Source of the DNA: Bin80 sp965261255 | Lineage (GTDB): Bacteria; Bacteroidota; Rhodothermia; Rhodothermales; Bin80 | Reading direction: 5' to 3' | Length of the DNA: 64,000 nucleotides | Assembly: GCA_965261255.1 (NCBI GenBank) | Contig: CBDHCQ010000004.1 | Location: 3,348,001-3,412,000 of the forward strand | Shown here: piece after piece, positions 16,489 to 23,864 of the stretch | Numbering within the stretch: the first letter of the stretch is position 1 | Layout: the number at the start of each line of letters is the position of its first letter | Notes under the pieces: model-generated | The model's database searches: none | Seen by the model: only the letters and a program-made list of their open reading frames with translations | What the model was told of the DNA's origin: nothing | Position numbers and translations under genes: made by a program

Positions 16489-18918
16489 ATGCCAAGCTCG
16501 TCATTTCAAGACGCTGTGCGGATCCCCGTTTGCAGGTCATTCCAGTTACGGAGTGCAGTTGCGGTGGCTTGTGTGGTGATGTTCTTGACATCGCCCGCCC
16601 TGGTCGGCAGCGTCCGGGCACAGTTGCAGGCCGACACATATACTGTAAGCGGCACAGTAGCCGATGCGCAGGATGGCGAATCCCTGGTTGGCGCCACCAT
16701 ATTCGTGCCTGCGTTGGGGGTCGGCTCCACAACCAATCAGTACGGCTTCTTCAGTATATCTCTTCCCGCGGACAGTGTAACCCTGGTATTCGGCCACCTA
16801 GGATATGAGCCGGTAACCCTAACGCGCATGTTGAGTGCAGACCTGAGACTGGATGTGACGCTTGAGCCGTCGGCCCTTTTCCTGGACGAAGTGACGGTCG
16901 TTGCAGCTGCGGGCGAGTCAATTGTGCAGGAGACACAAATGAGTCAGGTGAAACTGCCCATCAGTCAGATTGAGACACTACCAGCGCTGTTGGGAGAGGT
17001 AGACATTCTCAAGGTGGTACAGTTGCTTCCAGGCGTTCAGTCGGGCGTAGAGGGTACAACAGGCATTTATGTGCGGGGTGGTGGCCCTGATCAGAATCTT
17101 TTCCTCCTGGATGGGACCCAGATATACAATCCGAGTCACATATTCGGATTCCTGAGCACCTTCAATGGCGATGCCATTAAGGATGTGTCGCTTCTCAAGG
17201 GAGGTTTTCCGGCACGTTACGGTGGTCGACTTTCGTCCGTAGTGGACTTGACCATGAAGGAAGGCAACCTAAAGAACTTTGAGGGCACCGCGTCAATCGG
17301 GCTGCTGTCGTCCCGCGTTACAGTAGAGGGCCCAATCAAGCGGGATAGGGCCTCCTTTCTGATAGCAGCACGGCGCTCCTATGCCGATCTGCTGGCCCGC
17401 CCCATTATGGCAGCGGCCAGCGACAATATTTTCGGATATTACTTCTACGACTTCAACGCAAAGGGCAACATCATCGTCTCTGCGCGAGACCGGATCTACA
17501 TCAGCTCGTATGCTGGCCATGATCGGGCATACTTCAAGTATCAGTCCCAGGGTGAGCCTTCTTATGATGACGCACTGGGGTGGCGCAACTGGGTAACGAC
17601 ACTTCGCTGGAACCGCCTGTTCGGCCCCCGATTGTTTGCCAACACGATCATTGGATATACGCGCTACCGACTCCAAAGCAAAGCGGAAGAAGTTTTCGGG
17701 CGCGAGTACTACGAGACGGCCTATATCTCAGGAATCCAGGACATTCACGCGCGAATTGATCTTGAGTATACCTCTGGCACGCGCCATTACATGCGATTCG
17801 GAGTTGGGGGGATCCTGCATGATTTTTTGACCGGGGCACTGACCGAACGTTATGATTTTGGCACTGAGCCTCCGGTTGATACCACCTATACTCCTAACAG
17901 CATAACGAAGGCCACCGAATTTCAGGCGTATTTTGAAGACGAAGTGAGGCTGTCCCAGCGGGTCAAGGTTAATGCCGGTGTGCACGCGTCCGGTTTTCTG
18001 GTTGACGGCGAGCAATATATGAGCGTGCAGCCAAGGTTGAGCCTCTGGTTTGGCCTGGATGACCGTTCAAGCCTAAAAGCGTCGCTGGCCACAATGCAAC
18101 AGTACATCCACCTGCTCGCCACAACAAGAGGACTCTCGCTACCGACCGATCTATGGGTACCGGCTACGGATCGGGTCGCCCCGCAGCGAGCATTCCAAGT
18201 GGCTGTCGGGTATGCCAGAACCCTTTGGCAGGACCGGTTTGACCTTACTCTGGAGGGGTTCTATAAGCGGATGAATGACCTGATCGAATACACGGAAGGC
18301 GCAAGTTACCTGAACGCAGCCTTCGGGAATTGGGAGGACAAAGTGACTTCGGGAAAGGGTGTGTCCTATGGTGGCGAAGTCCTTATTCAAAAGAAGTCAG
18401 GACGGACCACCGGATGGATTGGATACACCCTGTCCAAGAGCGACCGGGAATTTGAATCGCTAAATCAGGGACGAGTTTTCCCATATCGGTATGACCGCCG
18501 CCATGATGTATCTCTGGTGGTCAGTCACCGGCTTCGCCCTACGCTCGATTTGAGTGCAACCTGGGTCTATGGCACCGGTCAGGCCATTACGCTGCCGGTA
18601 GGGCAACTCGTGATTGCGAATGACGAGTTTGCGGACGATTTCTGGAATCCACGAGATCAGTTGCGGTATCGCGATGTGCTGAGCGACCGCAATGCAGTGC
18701 GGATGCCGGCCTACCACCGCCTGGATCTCTCCATCCGTTGGCACAAGCAGCGCACTCGGACCGACCGGACCCTGTCTCTGGGCGTCTACAACGCCTACAG
18801 CCGCAGGAATGCGTTCAGCGTATATGCGGACAGGGATTGGCGAACTGGAGTTGTGCAATTCAAGAAGATCAGCTTACTGCCCATTGTGCCGTCAATAGTT
18901 TACCAACTCGAGTTCTGA
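16489..18918 (+). CDS. TonB-dependent outer-membrane receptor with carboxypeptidase-like domain
   Basis: About 809 residues: a signal peptide ending in VRAQ, a CarboxypepD_reg-like domain (TVSGTVADAQDGESLVGATI, then TTNQYGFFSISLP), a plug domain (GVEGTTGIYVRGGGPDQNLF with LLDGTQIYNPSHIFGF), and a long beta-barrel ending in an aromatic residue (IVYQLEF). I place the start at 16489 rather than 16462 because the sigma-54 start site would fall between them. It imports an unidentified ligand using TonB energy. The DUF4249 lipoprotein gene follows after 2 bases, the usual pairing in Bacteroidota. Regulation by RpoN would imply an enhancer-binding activator responding to nutrient or envelope status (inference). 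Confidence 0.9.
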   Translation: MPSSSFQDAVRIPVCRSFQLRSAVAVACVVMFLTSPALVGSVRAQLQADTYTVSGTVADAQDGESLVGATIFVPALGVGSTTNQYGFFSISLPADSVTLVFGHLGYEPVTLTRMLSADLRLDVTLEPSALFLDEVTVVAAAGESIVQETQMSQVKLPISQIETLPALLGEVDILKVVQLLPGVQSGVEGTTGIYVRGGGPDQNLFLLDGTQIYNPSHIFGFLSTFNGDAIKDVSLLKGGFPARYGGRLSSVVDLTMKEGNLKNFEGTASIGLLSSRVTVEGPIKRDRASFLIAARRSYADLLARPIMAAASDNIFGYYFYDFNAKGNIIVSARDRIYISSYAGHDRAYFKYQSQGEPSYDDALGWRNWVTTLRWNRLFGPRLFANTIIGYTRYRLQSKAEEVFGREYYETAYISGIQDIHARIDLEYTSGTRHYMRFGVGGILHDFLTGALTERYDFGTEPPVDTTYTPNSITKATEFQAYFEDEVRLSQRVKVNAGVHASGFLVDGEQYMSVQPRLSLWFGLDDRSSLKASLATMQQYIHLLATTRGLSLPTDLWVPATDRVAPQRAFQVAVGYARTLWQDRFDLTLEGFYKRMNDLIEYTEGASYLNAAFGNWEDKVTSGKGVSYGGEVLIQKKSGRTTGWIGYTLSKSDREFESLNQGRVFPYRYDRRHDVSLVVSHRLRPTLDLSATWVYGTGQAITLPVGQLVIANDEFADDFWNPRDQLRYRDVLSDRNAVRMPAYHRLDLSIRWHKQRTRTDRTLSLGVYNAYSRRNAFSVYADRDWRTGVVQFKKISLLPIVPSIVYQLEF

Positions 18919-18920
18919 CC

Positions 18921-19856
18921 ATGACACGATACCTTCCGCTCCTGCTCGCACTGGCAGCTTGTGAGACAGTTATCAATATTGACCCGCCGGACTACGAGGC
19001 TGAAATAGCGGCAACGAGCTTATTCACTCCAGATTCGGTATGGACCGCACGGATCAGCCGTACTATCCCTGTTGAGCAGACCGGCACCGTTGACAGTCCG
19101 TTCCTGGAAAATGCTAGTGTGTCAGTTTGGGAAGGCGATCAATTGGTTGATCGTCTGGTCTATGACGGCCTCAGTGCCGGGATCTATCAGTCACAGAGCG
19201 GACGCACTCCAGAGCCCAATAGGTTATACCGGCTTGAGGTTGAAGCACCTGGCTACGGTCGAGTCGAAGCGACGTCTACCCTGCCTGTTGCGCCCCAAAT
19301 AACGGAACTCAGCCTTGAATTGACGTCTGGAGGGCCAAGTTTTAGACCTTGGTACAACCTGCGATTTCGGCTGAAAGACACTCCGGATGCCGCTTTCTAC
19401 AAATTCGGAGTCTACATTGTCCACGCATCGGATCCTGATGATGGTGAAGATTCTGAGGACATTCAGATTGAGCGGCTTTCAATGGCACATGAAGATCCTG
19501 CCTGGCAGTGCTCATACGATCATGCGTTGAATCCGGTACAGGTAGACGGCGATGGCGGTGGCACGGAGTGGTGCCACAGGGGCATCATGACGGATCGTCA
19601 ATTCAACGGCATGGAGCGCGATTTTGAAACCACCATTGTACCATGGTACGCTGATGATGTCCAAGAACCATTGATCATTTTCTTCGTCAACAGCATGAGT
19701 GGAGACTATTTTGAGTACCAGCGTTCACTTGCGAATTCTGGTTATCATGATCCATTCAGTGAACCGTTGCAGGTCTTTACAAATGTTGAGGGTGGCCGCG
19801 GCGTGTTTGCCGGCTACAACAGTTTTTTCAGGATCTTGGATTTGCCCGACCAGTAG
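18921..19856 (+). CDS. DUF4249 lipoprotein paired with TonB receptor
   Basis: 311 residues from the ATG at 18921, 2 bases after the receptor's stop. The lipoprotein signal is LLLALAACETVINIDPP, a hallmark start of DUF4249 proteins. Beta-rich repeats follow (ENASVSVWEGDQLVDRL, then GRTPEPNRLYRLEVEAPGY). The late part is variable and ends in FAGYNSFFRILDLP. DUF4249 proteins are surface lipoproteins encoded next to TonB receptors and are thought to act as ligand-binding lids, analogous to SusD; the ligand is unknown. The longer in-frame upstream start inside the receptor gene is not credible because it lacks a signal sequence. Confidence 0.85.
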   Translation: MTRYLPLLLALAACETVINIDPPDYEAEIAATSLFTPDSVWTARISRTIPVEQTGTVDSPFLENASVSVWEGDQLVDRLVYDGLSAGIYQSQSGRTPEPNRLYRLEVEAPGYGRVEATSTLPVAPQITELSLELTSGGPSFRPWYNLRFRLKDTPDAAFYKFGVYIVHASDPDDGEDSEDIQIERLSMAHEDPAWQCSYDHALNPVQVDGDGGGTEWCHRGIMTDRQFNGMERDFETTIVPWYADDVQEPLIIFFVNSMSGDYFEYQRSLANSGYHDPFSEPLQVFTNVEGGRGVFAGYNSFFRILDLPDQ

Positions 19857-19859
19857 GTG

Positions 19860-19880
19860 CCTGCGGTAGTTCACCGCAGG
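19860..19880 (+). terminator. Hairpin after the receptor/DUF4249 operon
   Basis: CCTGCGGT-AGTTC-ACCGCAGG forms a perfect 8-bp stem with a 5-base loop, starting 4 bases after the DUF4249 stop codon. There is no T-run after it, so it may be a Rho-assisted or mRNA-stabilising hairpin rather than a classical terminator. Confidence 0.5.
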
Positions 19881-19957
19881 GTGAGGCTGATGCGTGCCTC
19901 GAGAAGCACCGATTTGCCCGGCACGGTGATCCGGCTGTATTTGTGGGCTAGCGCACT
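19871..19957 (-). pseudogene. Possible C-terminal scrap of an outer-membrane barrel protein
   Basis: On the minus strand a frame reads YSRITVPGKSVLLEARISLT and ends LR-stop at 19871. The VPGKSVLLEARISL pattern resembles the last two strands of TonB receptors. Upstream the frame has no continuation of that type and abuts the metalloprotease remnant. It is short, so the identification is tentative. Confidence 0.25.
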
Positions 19958-19974
19958 GAATGTCTAGGCATAGC

Positions 19975-20498
19975 GCCCTCCATAATGAATTTGTCCGGTT
20001 CAACTACGTAGTACAACCGGTAATGGTGGGACCAACATTATGCCCGACATCGAGATTTACGACAAATGGTCCGTACAATGGCGTTATACCGTGTTGCCAG
20101 ACGCAGGACGCCGGACGAAGAACGCGAAATACTGAATGCATGGGTTGTTGACCATGTAGGAGATCCACTCTACTTCTACGGGCGTCAAGGCCCTCGCGTG
20201 GATCTGCGCTCAAAAAACGATGATTTGAGAGATGATGCTGTCGCGACCAGTAATTTTGGTATCGCAAATCTCTAGGTCATCCCCAACAAACTGATTGGCT
20301 GGGCTGCCAAAGATGCCAAGGATTATGGCGCTGGTTGATCTGAGTCAATCAGATATTCTCGCTCATGTACGAGGAGAGCTTGAGTCGCTTCAAACAGCAA
20401 TAGACCGTGCCGCCCGAAGAATTGGAAATAGTATGACGGGGCAGCATCTGAGAGATGTCAACGCACGCATTAACAACATCTTTGAGAACGAAGACTAG
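19975..20498 (+). pseudogene. Decayed partial copy of the metalloprotease gene (11426-13915)
   Basis: Base-level similarity to the intact gene is clear in two blocks. The first (about 19975-20340) matches 12870-13217, with broken frames: RFNYVVQP, then LNAWVVDHVGDPLYFYGRQG, then DDAVATSNFGIANL and a stop. The second (20335-20498) matches 13742-13915 and encodes DLSQSDILAHVRGELESLQT through the original C-terminus. Between them 530 bases of the parent are missing, and the junction carries a single copy of ATGGCG, which occurs at both parental breakpoints. Frameshifts and stops make it non-functional. Confidence 0.85.
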
Positions 20499-20734
20499 GC
20501 TGGTCCAGAGCGCTTGGCTGATCTAGGTCCACAACTGTAGGATGCCGGTCTCGTTGATCATGTATCCACGCGGGGTCAATCACTGCCAGGACTGAGACAC
20601 GCCCGGCGATGCTGTCGCACGGAACGCGTATATGTGTGCTTCCGGGAATGCGGAGTACAGCAGCGACGGAATACCTCCACCCACTATGGGATTGTGACCT
20701 GGTATGGTTCAAAACTTCGGACGGACGAACAATA
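20499..20734. other. Short non-coding stretch before the LRR module
   Basis: No recognisable gene. A GGATTGTGACCTG-like motif near 20689 recurs near 23632 and in a related form near 26317, close to the ends of the duplicated LRR modules, so this segment may hold an old module boundary. Confidence 0.3.
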
Positions 20735-20738
20735 GAGT

Positions 20739-20758
20739 CCGGGCGAATGGGAGCCCGG
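20739..20758 (+). promoter_or_regulatory. Conserved hairpin upstream of LRR gene A
   Basis: CCGGGC and GCCCGG separated by 8 bases form a short stem-loop about 155 bases before the start codon. The same structure is kept ahead of copy B. It may be a transcription terminator of the previous unit, an operator or part of the 5' leader. Confidence 0.45.
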
Positions 20759-20913
20759 CCCTTGTGTCCATTAGGTATTCTGAGACAGGGACAATTTCAA
20801 GCATCTTTTTTGAATTCTCTATTACTGAATCTCTCTAATGACCTAGTCGTAACCTAAATCTGATTGTATAGTTAGCGAGGAGGTGCTCATAGCCACGGAG
20901 AAGTTCTAGTAAA

Positions 20914-23475
20914 ATGAAGTTCTTCACAGCGCTAATTTCAGATTCCATAAAGGAGAGGATCACAAATACAATCGTACGCGCCGGCGTACGTTGCTCCACC
21001 GGGAAACCTAACACCATATTCTGTCATCTCAGCCCCATAGCGCGACAGGTCTATCGCCGACTTATATGTTTCTTTTCTCTGGTCGCTCTTTTTTCATTTC
21101 TACTCGGCCCACTTCTCGCACAGATGCCGGAGTATGCACCTTCCAGAGAGACTGACTTCAAAGAATGGAAGGGTTTAGACACGGGAAGGTCAATTCTTGA
21201 TCAGAATGAGCGCTTCCGGCTGAAGGCAGAAGCACGCAGAATCTTTCTGGACAGGTTCCACACGGAAATACCTCTGGCTGCAGTTTCGGCAGTGAAGCCA
21301 GTCGCACATACGGGCATGAGTATTTGTGATCGAACGGCTGTCGTAATGAATGCGATCTTGAGCAAGATCCCTGGCACGAATGACTGCGCAGAAGTTACGA
21401 GTACGCAATTGGCCGCAATCACAGGTACCCTATCGTTGAACTCTAAAAATATTTCAAGCCTGAAGGCGGGAGATTTTGATGGTCTGATTTCGTTAGCTTC
21501 GCTCAATTTGTTGCGCAACAGTCTGGCCACCCTCCCCGAGGGTATCTTTGATGAACTGTCCTCGCTGACTTCGCTTGATTTGAGCGAAAATGATTTGGTC
21601 ACGCTCCCCGATCGCATCTTTGATGAATTGACCTCGCTGGATGTGCTTGGTTTGGGCAAAAATGATCTGGTCACGCTCCCCGACAACATCTTTGATGAAC
21701 TGTCCTCGCTGGAAGGGCTCTACTTGAATGGTAATGATCTGGACACGCTCCCCGACGGCATCTTTGATCAGCTGACCTCACTGCGTGTGCTTGATTTGGA
21801 GCGTAATTATCTGGACACGCTCCCCGACGGCATCTTTGATGAACTGACTTCGCTGGATGTGCTTGGTTTGGGCGGAAATGATCTGCACACGCTCCCTGGC
21901 GGCATCTTTGATGAATTGTCCTCGCTGGGTGGGCTTATTCTGTATGGTAATGGTCTGGTCACGCTCCCCGACGGCATCTTTGATGAACTGACTTCGCTGA
22001 CTTCGCTTGATCTGTGGAGCAACAATCTGGTCACACTTCCTAAGGGCATCTTTGATGAACCGACCTCGCTGACTTGGCTTTTCTTGGATGGTAATGATCT
22101 GGACACGCTCCCCGTGGGCATCTTTGATGAACTGACCTTGCTGACTTGGCTGGGGTTGGGCAGTAATGAACTGAGCATCCTTCCCGAGGGCATCTTTGAT
22201 GAACTGACCTCACTGACTTTGCTTCGCTTGAATGAAAATGCTCTGGTTACGCTCCCCGAGGGCATCTTTAATGAACTGACCTCGCTGACTGAGCTTAATT
22301 TGAATGGTAATGATCTGAGCATGCTTCCTGCTGGCATCTTTGATGAACTGACCTCGCTGGAGGGGCTTGGTTTGTCACGAAATGATCTGAGCATGCTTCC
22401 CGAGGGCATCTTTGATGAACTGACCTCGCTGGAGGGGCTTGGTTTGGGCGAAAATGATCTGAGCACGCTCCCCGAGGGCATCTTTGATGAATTGATCTCG
22501 CTGACTGTGCTTTGGTTGTACGATAATGATCTGAGCACGCTCTCCGATGGAATCTTTGATGAACTAACCTCACTGGCTGGACTTTCTTTGTTGGGAAATG
22601 ATCTGGTCACGCTCCCCGACGGCATCTTTGATGGACTGGCCTCGCTGACTGTGCTTTGGTTGTACGGTAATGATCTAAGCACGCTGCCCGAGGGCATCTT
22701 TGATGAACTGACCTCGCTGGAGGGGCTTCACTTGAGTAATAATGCTTTGGTCACGCTCCCTGAGGGCATTTTTGAAGATCTTACTGAATTGTACTCGAGT
22801 AATTCTGTCGGCTTACATCTTCAAAATAACCCAGGAGCACCCTTCCGTCCGGTGGTCAACGCAAGCGCAGATCTAACCGTACAGCCGGGAACTGAAGTTT
22901 CTATTCCAGGCAGCGTCACGGGGCCTTGGGGGAGTTTCGTACGGTGGACTTGGACTCAAGTAGACGGTCCAGATTCAGATACTCCTGTTTCAGAGGCATT
23001 ACCCTTAACGGGTGGTGACACGGCCGTGCCCAGCTTTACGGCACCAATGACGGAAGGAGAACTGCACTTTAAACTGGTTGCAACTCCGGGGCATAAAGGG
23101 ACGCCGCCCGATGACAGAGGATATGCAATCTCAGATCCTGATTGGATTACGGTACGCGTGGGTGTCGCTACCAATGTAGCGGAAGCACCTCTGGTTGTGG
23201 ACTTTGACTTGCTCGGGAATTACCCCAATCCATTCAACCCTTCGACCACCATTTTACTGGATTTGCCGGAAACGGCAGCAGTGTCCGTAGATATATTTAA
23301 TATGCTGGGACAGCGGATACACCGAGAAGATTTCCCGACTATAGCAGCCGGCCCTGCACAGCCTTTGCCCCTCAAACTTTCTCATCTATCTTCCGGCGCG
23401 TACGTCTATCAAGTCAAGGCACAAATGGGGAAAGAAATCCATTATGCCAGTGGACGCATGGCGCTCATCAAGTAG
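20914..23475 (+). CDS. Secreted leucine-rich-repeat protein with T9SS sorting domain (copy A)
   Basis: 853 residues. An unusually long leader of about 70 residues ends in FSFLLGPLLAQ; the N-terminal extension before its hydrophobic core is conserved in copy B, so the ATG at 20914 is supported. Residues about 182-640 are LRRs of 24 residues with the pattern LPxGIFDxLTSL then xxLxLxxNxLxT: one degenerate and 17 full units. This is the 'typical' LRR class known from Toll-like receptors and lamprey VLRs. Residues about 645-750 form a PKD/Ig-like domain (VQPGTEVSIPGSV, WTWTQVDGP). The tail from about residue 765 has LLGNYPNPFNPST and a GxYVYQVK-type end, a type A T9SS sorting domain. It is probably exported to the cell surface for binding or adhesion; the ligand is unknown. 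Confidence 0.88.
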   Translation: MKFFTALISDSIKERITNTIVRAGVRCSTGKPNTIFCHLSPIARQVYRRLICFFSLVALFSFLLGPLLAQMPEYAPSRETDFKEWKGLDTGRSILDQNERFRLKAEARRIFLDRFHTEIPLAAVSAVKPVAHTGMSICDRTAVVMNAILSKIPGTNDCAEVTSTQLAAITGTLSLNSKNISSLKAGDFDGLISLASLNLLRNSLATLPEGIFDELSSLTSLDLSENDLVTLPDRIFDELTSLDVLGLGKNDLVTLPDNIFDELSSLEGLYLNGNDLDTLPDGIFDQLTSLRVLDLERNYLDTLPDGIFDELTSLDVLGLGGNDLHTLPGGIFDELSSLGGLILYGNGLVTLPDGIFDELTSLTSLDLWSNNLVTLPKGIFDEPTSLTWLFLDGNDLDTLPVGIFDELTLLTWLGLGSNELSILPEGIFDELTSLTLLRLNENALVTLPEGIFNELTSLTELNLNGNDLSMLPAGIFDELTSLEGLGLSRNDLSMLPEGIFDELTSLEGLGLGENDLSTLPEGIFDELISLTVLWLYDNDLSTLSDGIFDELTSLAGLSLLGNDLVTLPDGIFDGLASLTVLWLYGNDLSTLPEGIFDELTSLEGLHLSNNALVTLPEGIFEDLTELYSSNSVGLHLQNNPGAPFRPVVNASADLTVQPGTEVSIPGSVTGPWGSFVRWTWTQVDGPDSDTPVSEALPLTGGDTAVPSFTAPMTEGELHFKLVATPGHKGTPPDDRGYAISDPDWITVRVGVATNVAEAPLVVDFDLLGNYPNPFNPSTTILLDLPETAAVSVDIFNMLGQRIHREDFPTIAAGPAQPLPLKLSHLSSGAYVYQVKAQMGKEIHYASGRMALIK
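21457..22830 (+). repeat. 72-bp LRR-encoding tandem repeats, about 18 units (copy A)
   Basis: Each unit encodes 24 residues. The core GGCATCTTTGATGAACTGAC is close to identical in many units, including at surface-exposed codons. This implies recent homogenisation or slippage rather than old, selected repeats. Confidence 0.9.
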
Positions 23476-23864
23476 AACCAGTACGGAATCCGAAGAGAGA
23501 CGCAAACACAGGCTAGTATGAATGCTCGCAATCAGCGTTAGTTGATGTACGCTGTGCGTTCTAAGCGCATAATCTACACCTATGCAGCGCGAATATATCT
23601 GACGCGGAGTGCCCCACGCATCGGAGGATTGTGAACCTGATTTGGATTCCATGAACTTCAATCCTAGGAATAATGTCCGGGCGAATGGGAGCCCGGCCCC
23701 TGTGTCCAAATGGTCTTCTGAGACAGGGACCATTTCAAGCATTTTTCTAGGAAGTCTCTAATTCTGAAGCGTGTTTGATGACCTAACCGTACCTTGAACC
23801 TAGCTTTACAGCAAAGCGACGAGACGTAACAAAGTTCTCATAGCGACGGATAAATTCCAGGGGG
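23476..23864 (+). other. Spacer between the two LRR genes
   Basis: It contains the 3' flank of copy A (to about 23640) and, from about 23672, the 5' flank of copy B. No gene is present. The leader before 23865 includes CCAGGGGG directly before the ATG, a better ribosome-binding context than in copy A. Confidence 0.6.
23677..23696 (+). promoter_or_regulatory. Conserved hairpin upstream of LRR gene B
   Basis: The same CCGGGC/GCCCGG stem with an 8-base loop as in copy A, about 170 bases before the start codon. The bases just after it (TGAGACAGGGAC, ATTTCAAGCAT) are also kept in both copies. Confidence 0.45.

Larger units (their letters stand above)
20735..23640 (+). repeat. Segmental duplication copy A (LRR module)
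   Basis: From a shared GTCCGGGCGAATGGGAGCCC hairpin at about 20737 through the LRR gene and about 165 bases past its stop, this segment is similar to 23672-26330. The non-coding upstream and downstream parts align as well as the coding parts (for example ATGCTCGCAATCAGCGTTA and CACCTATGCAGCGCG after both genes), so the unit was duplicated as a whole. Confidence 0.9.

Noticed and set aside
21807..22697. Long open frames on the minus strand within the LRR array (repeating PSGSV, SSSKMPSGS-like units).
   Set aside because: They mirror the 72-bp repeats of the plus-strand LRR gene, which has the signal peptide and domain order. The antisense frames are a by-product.
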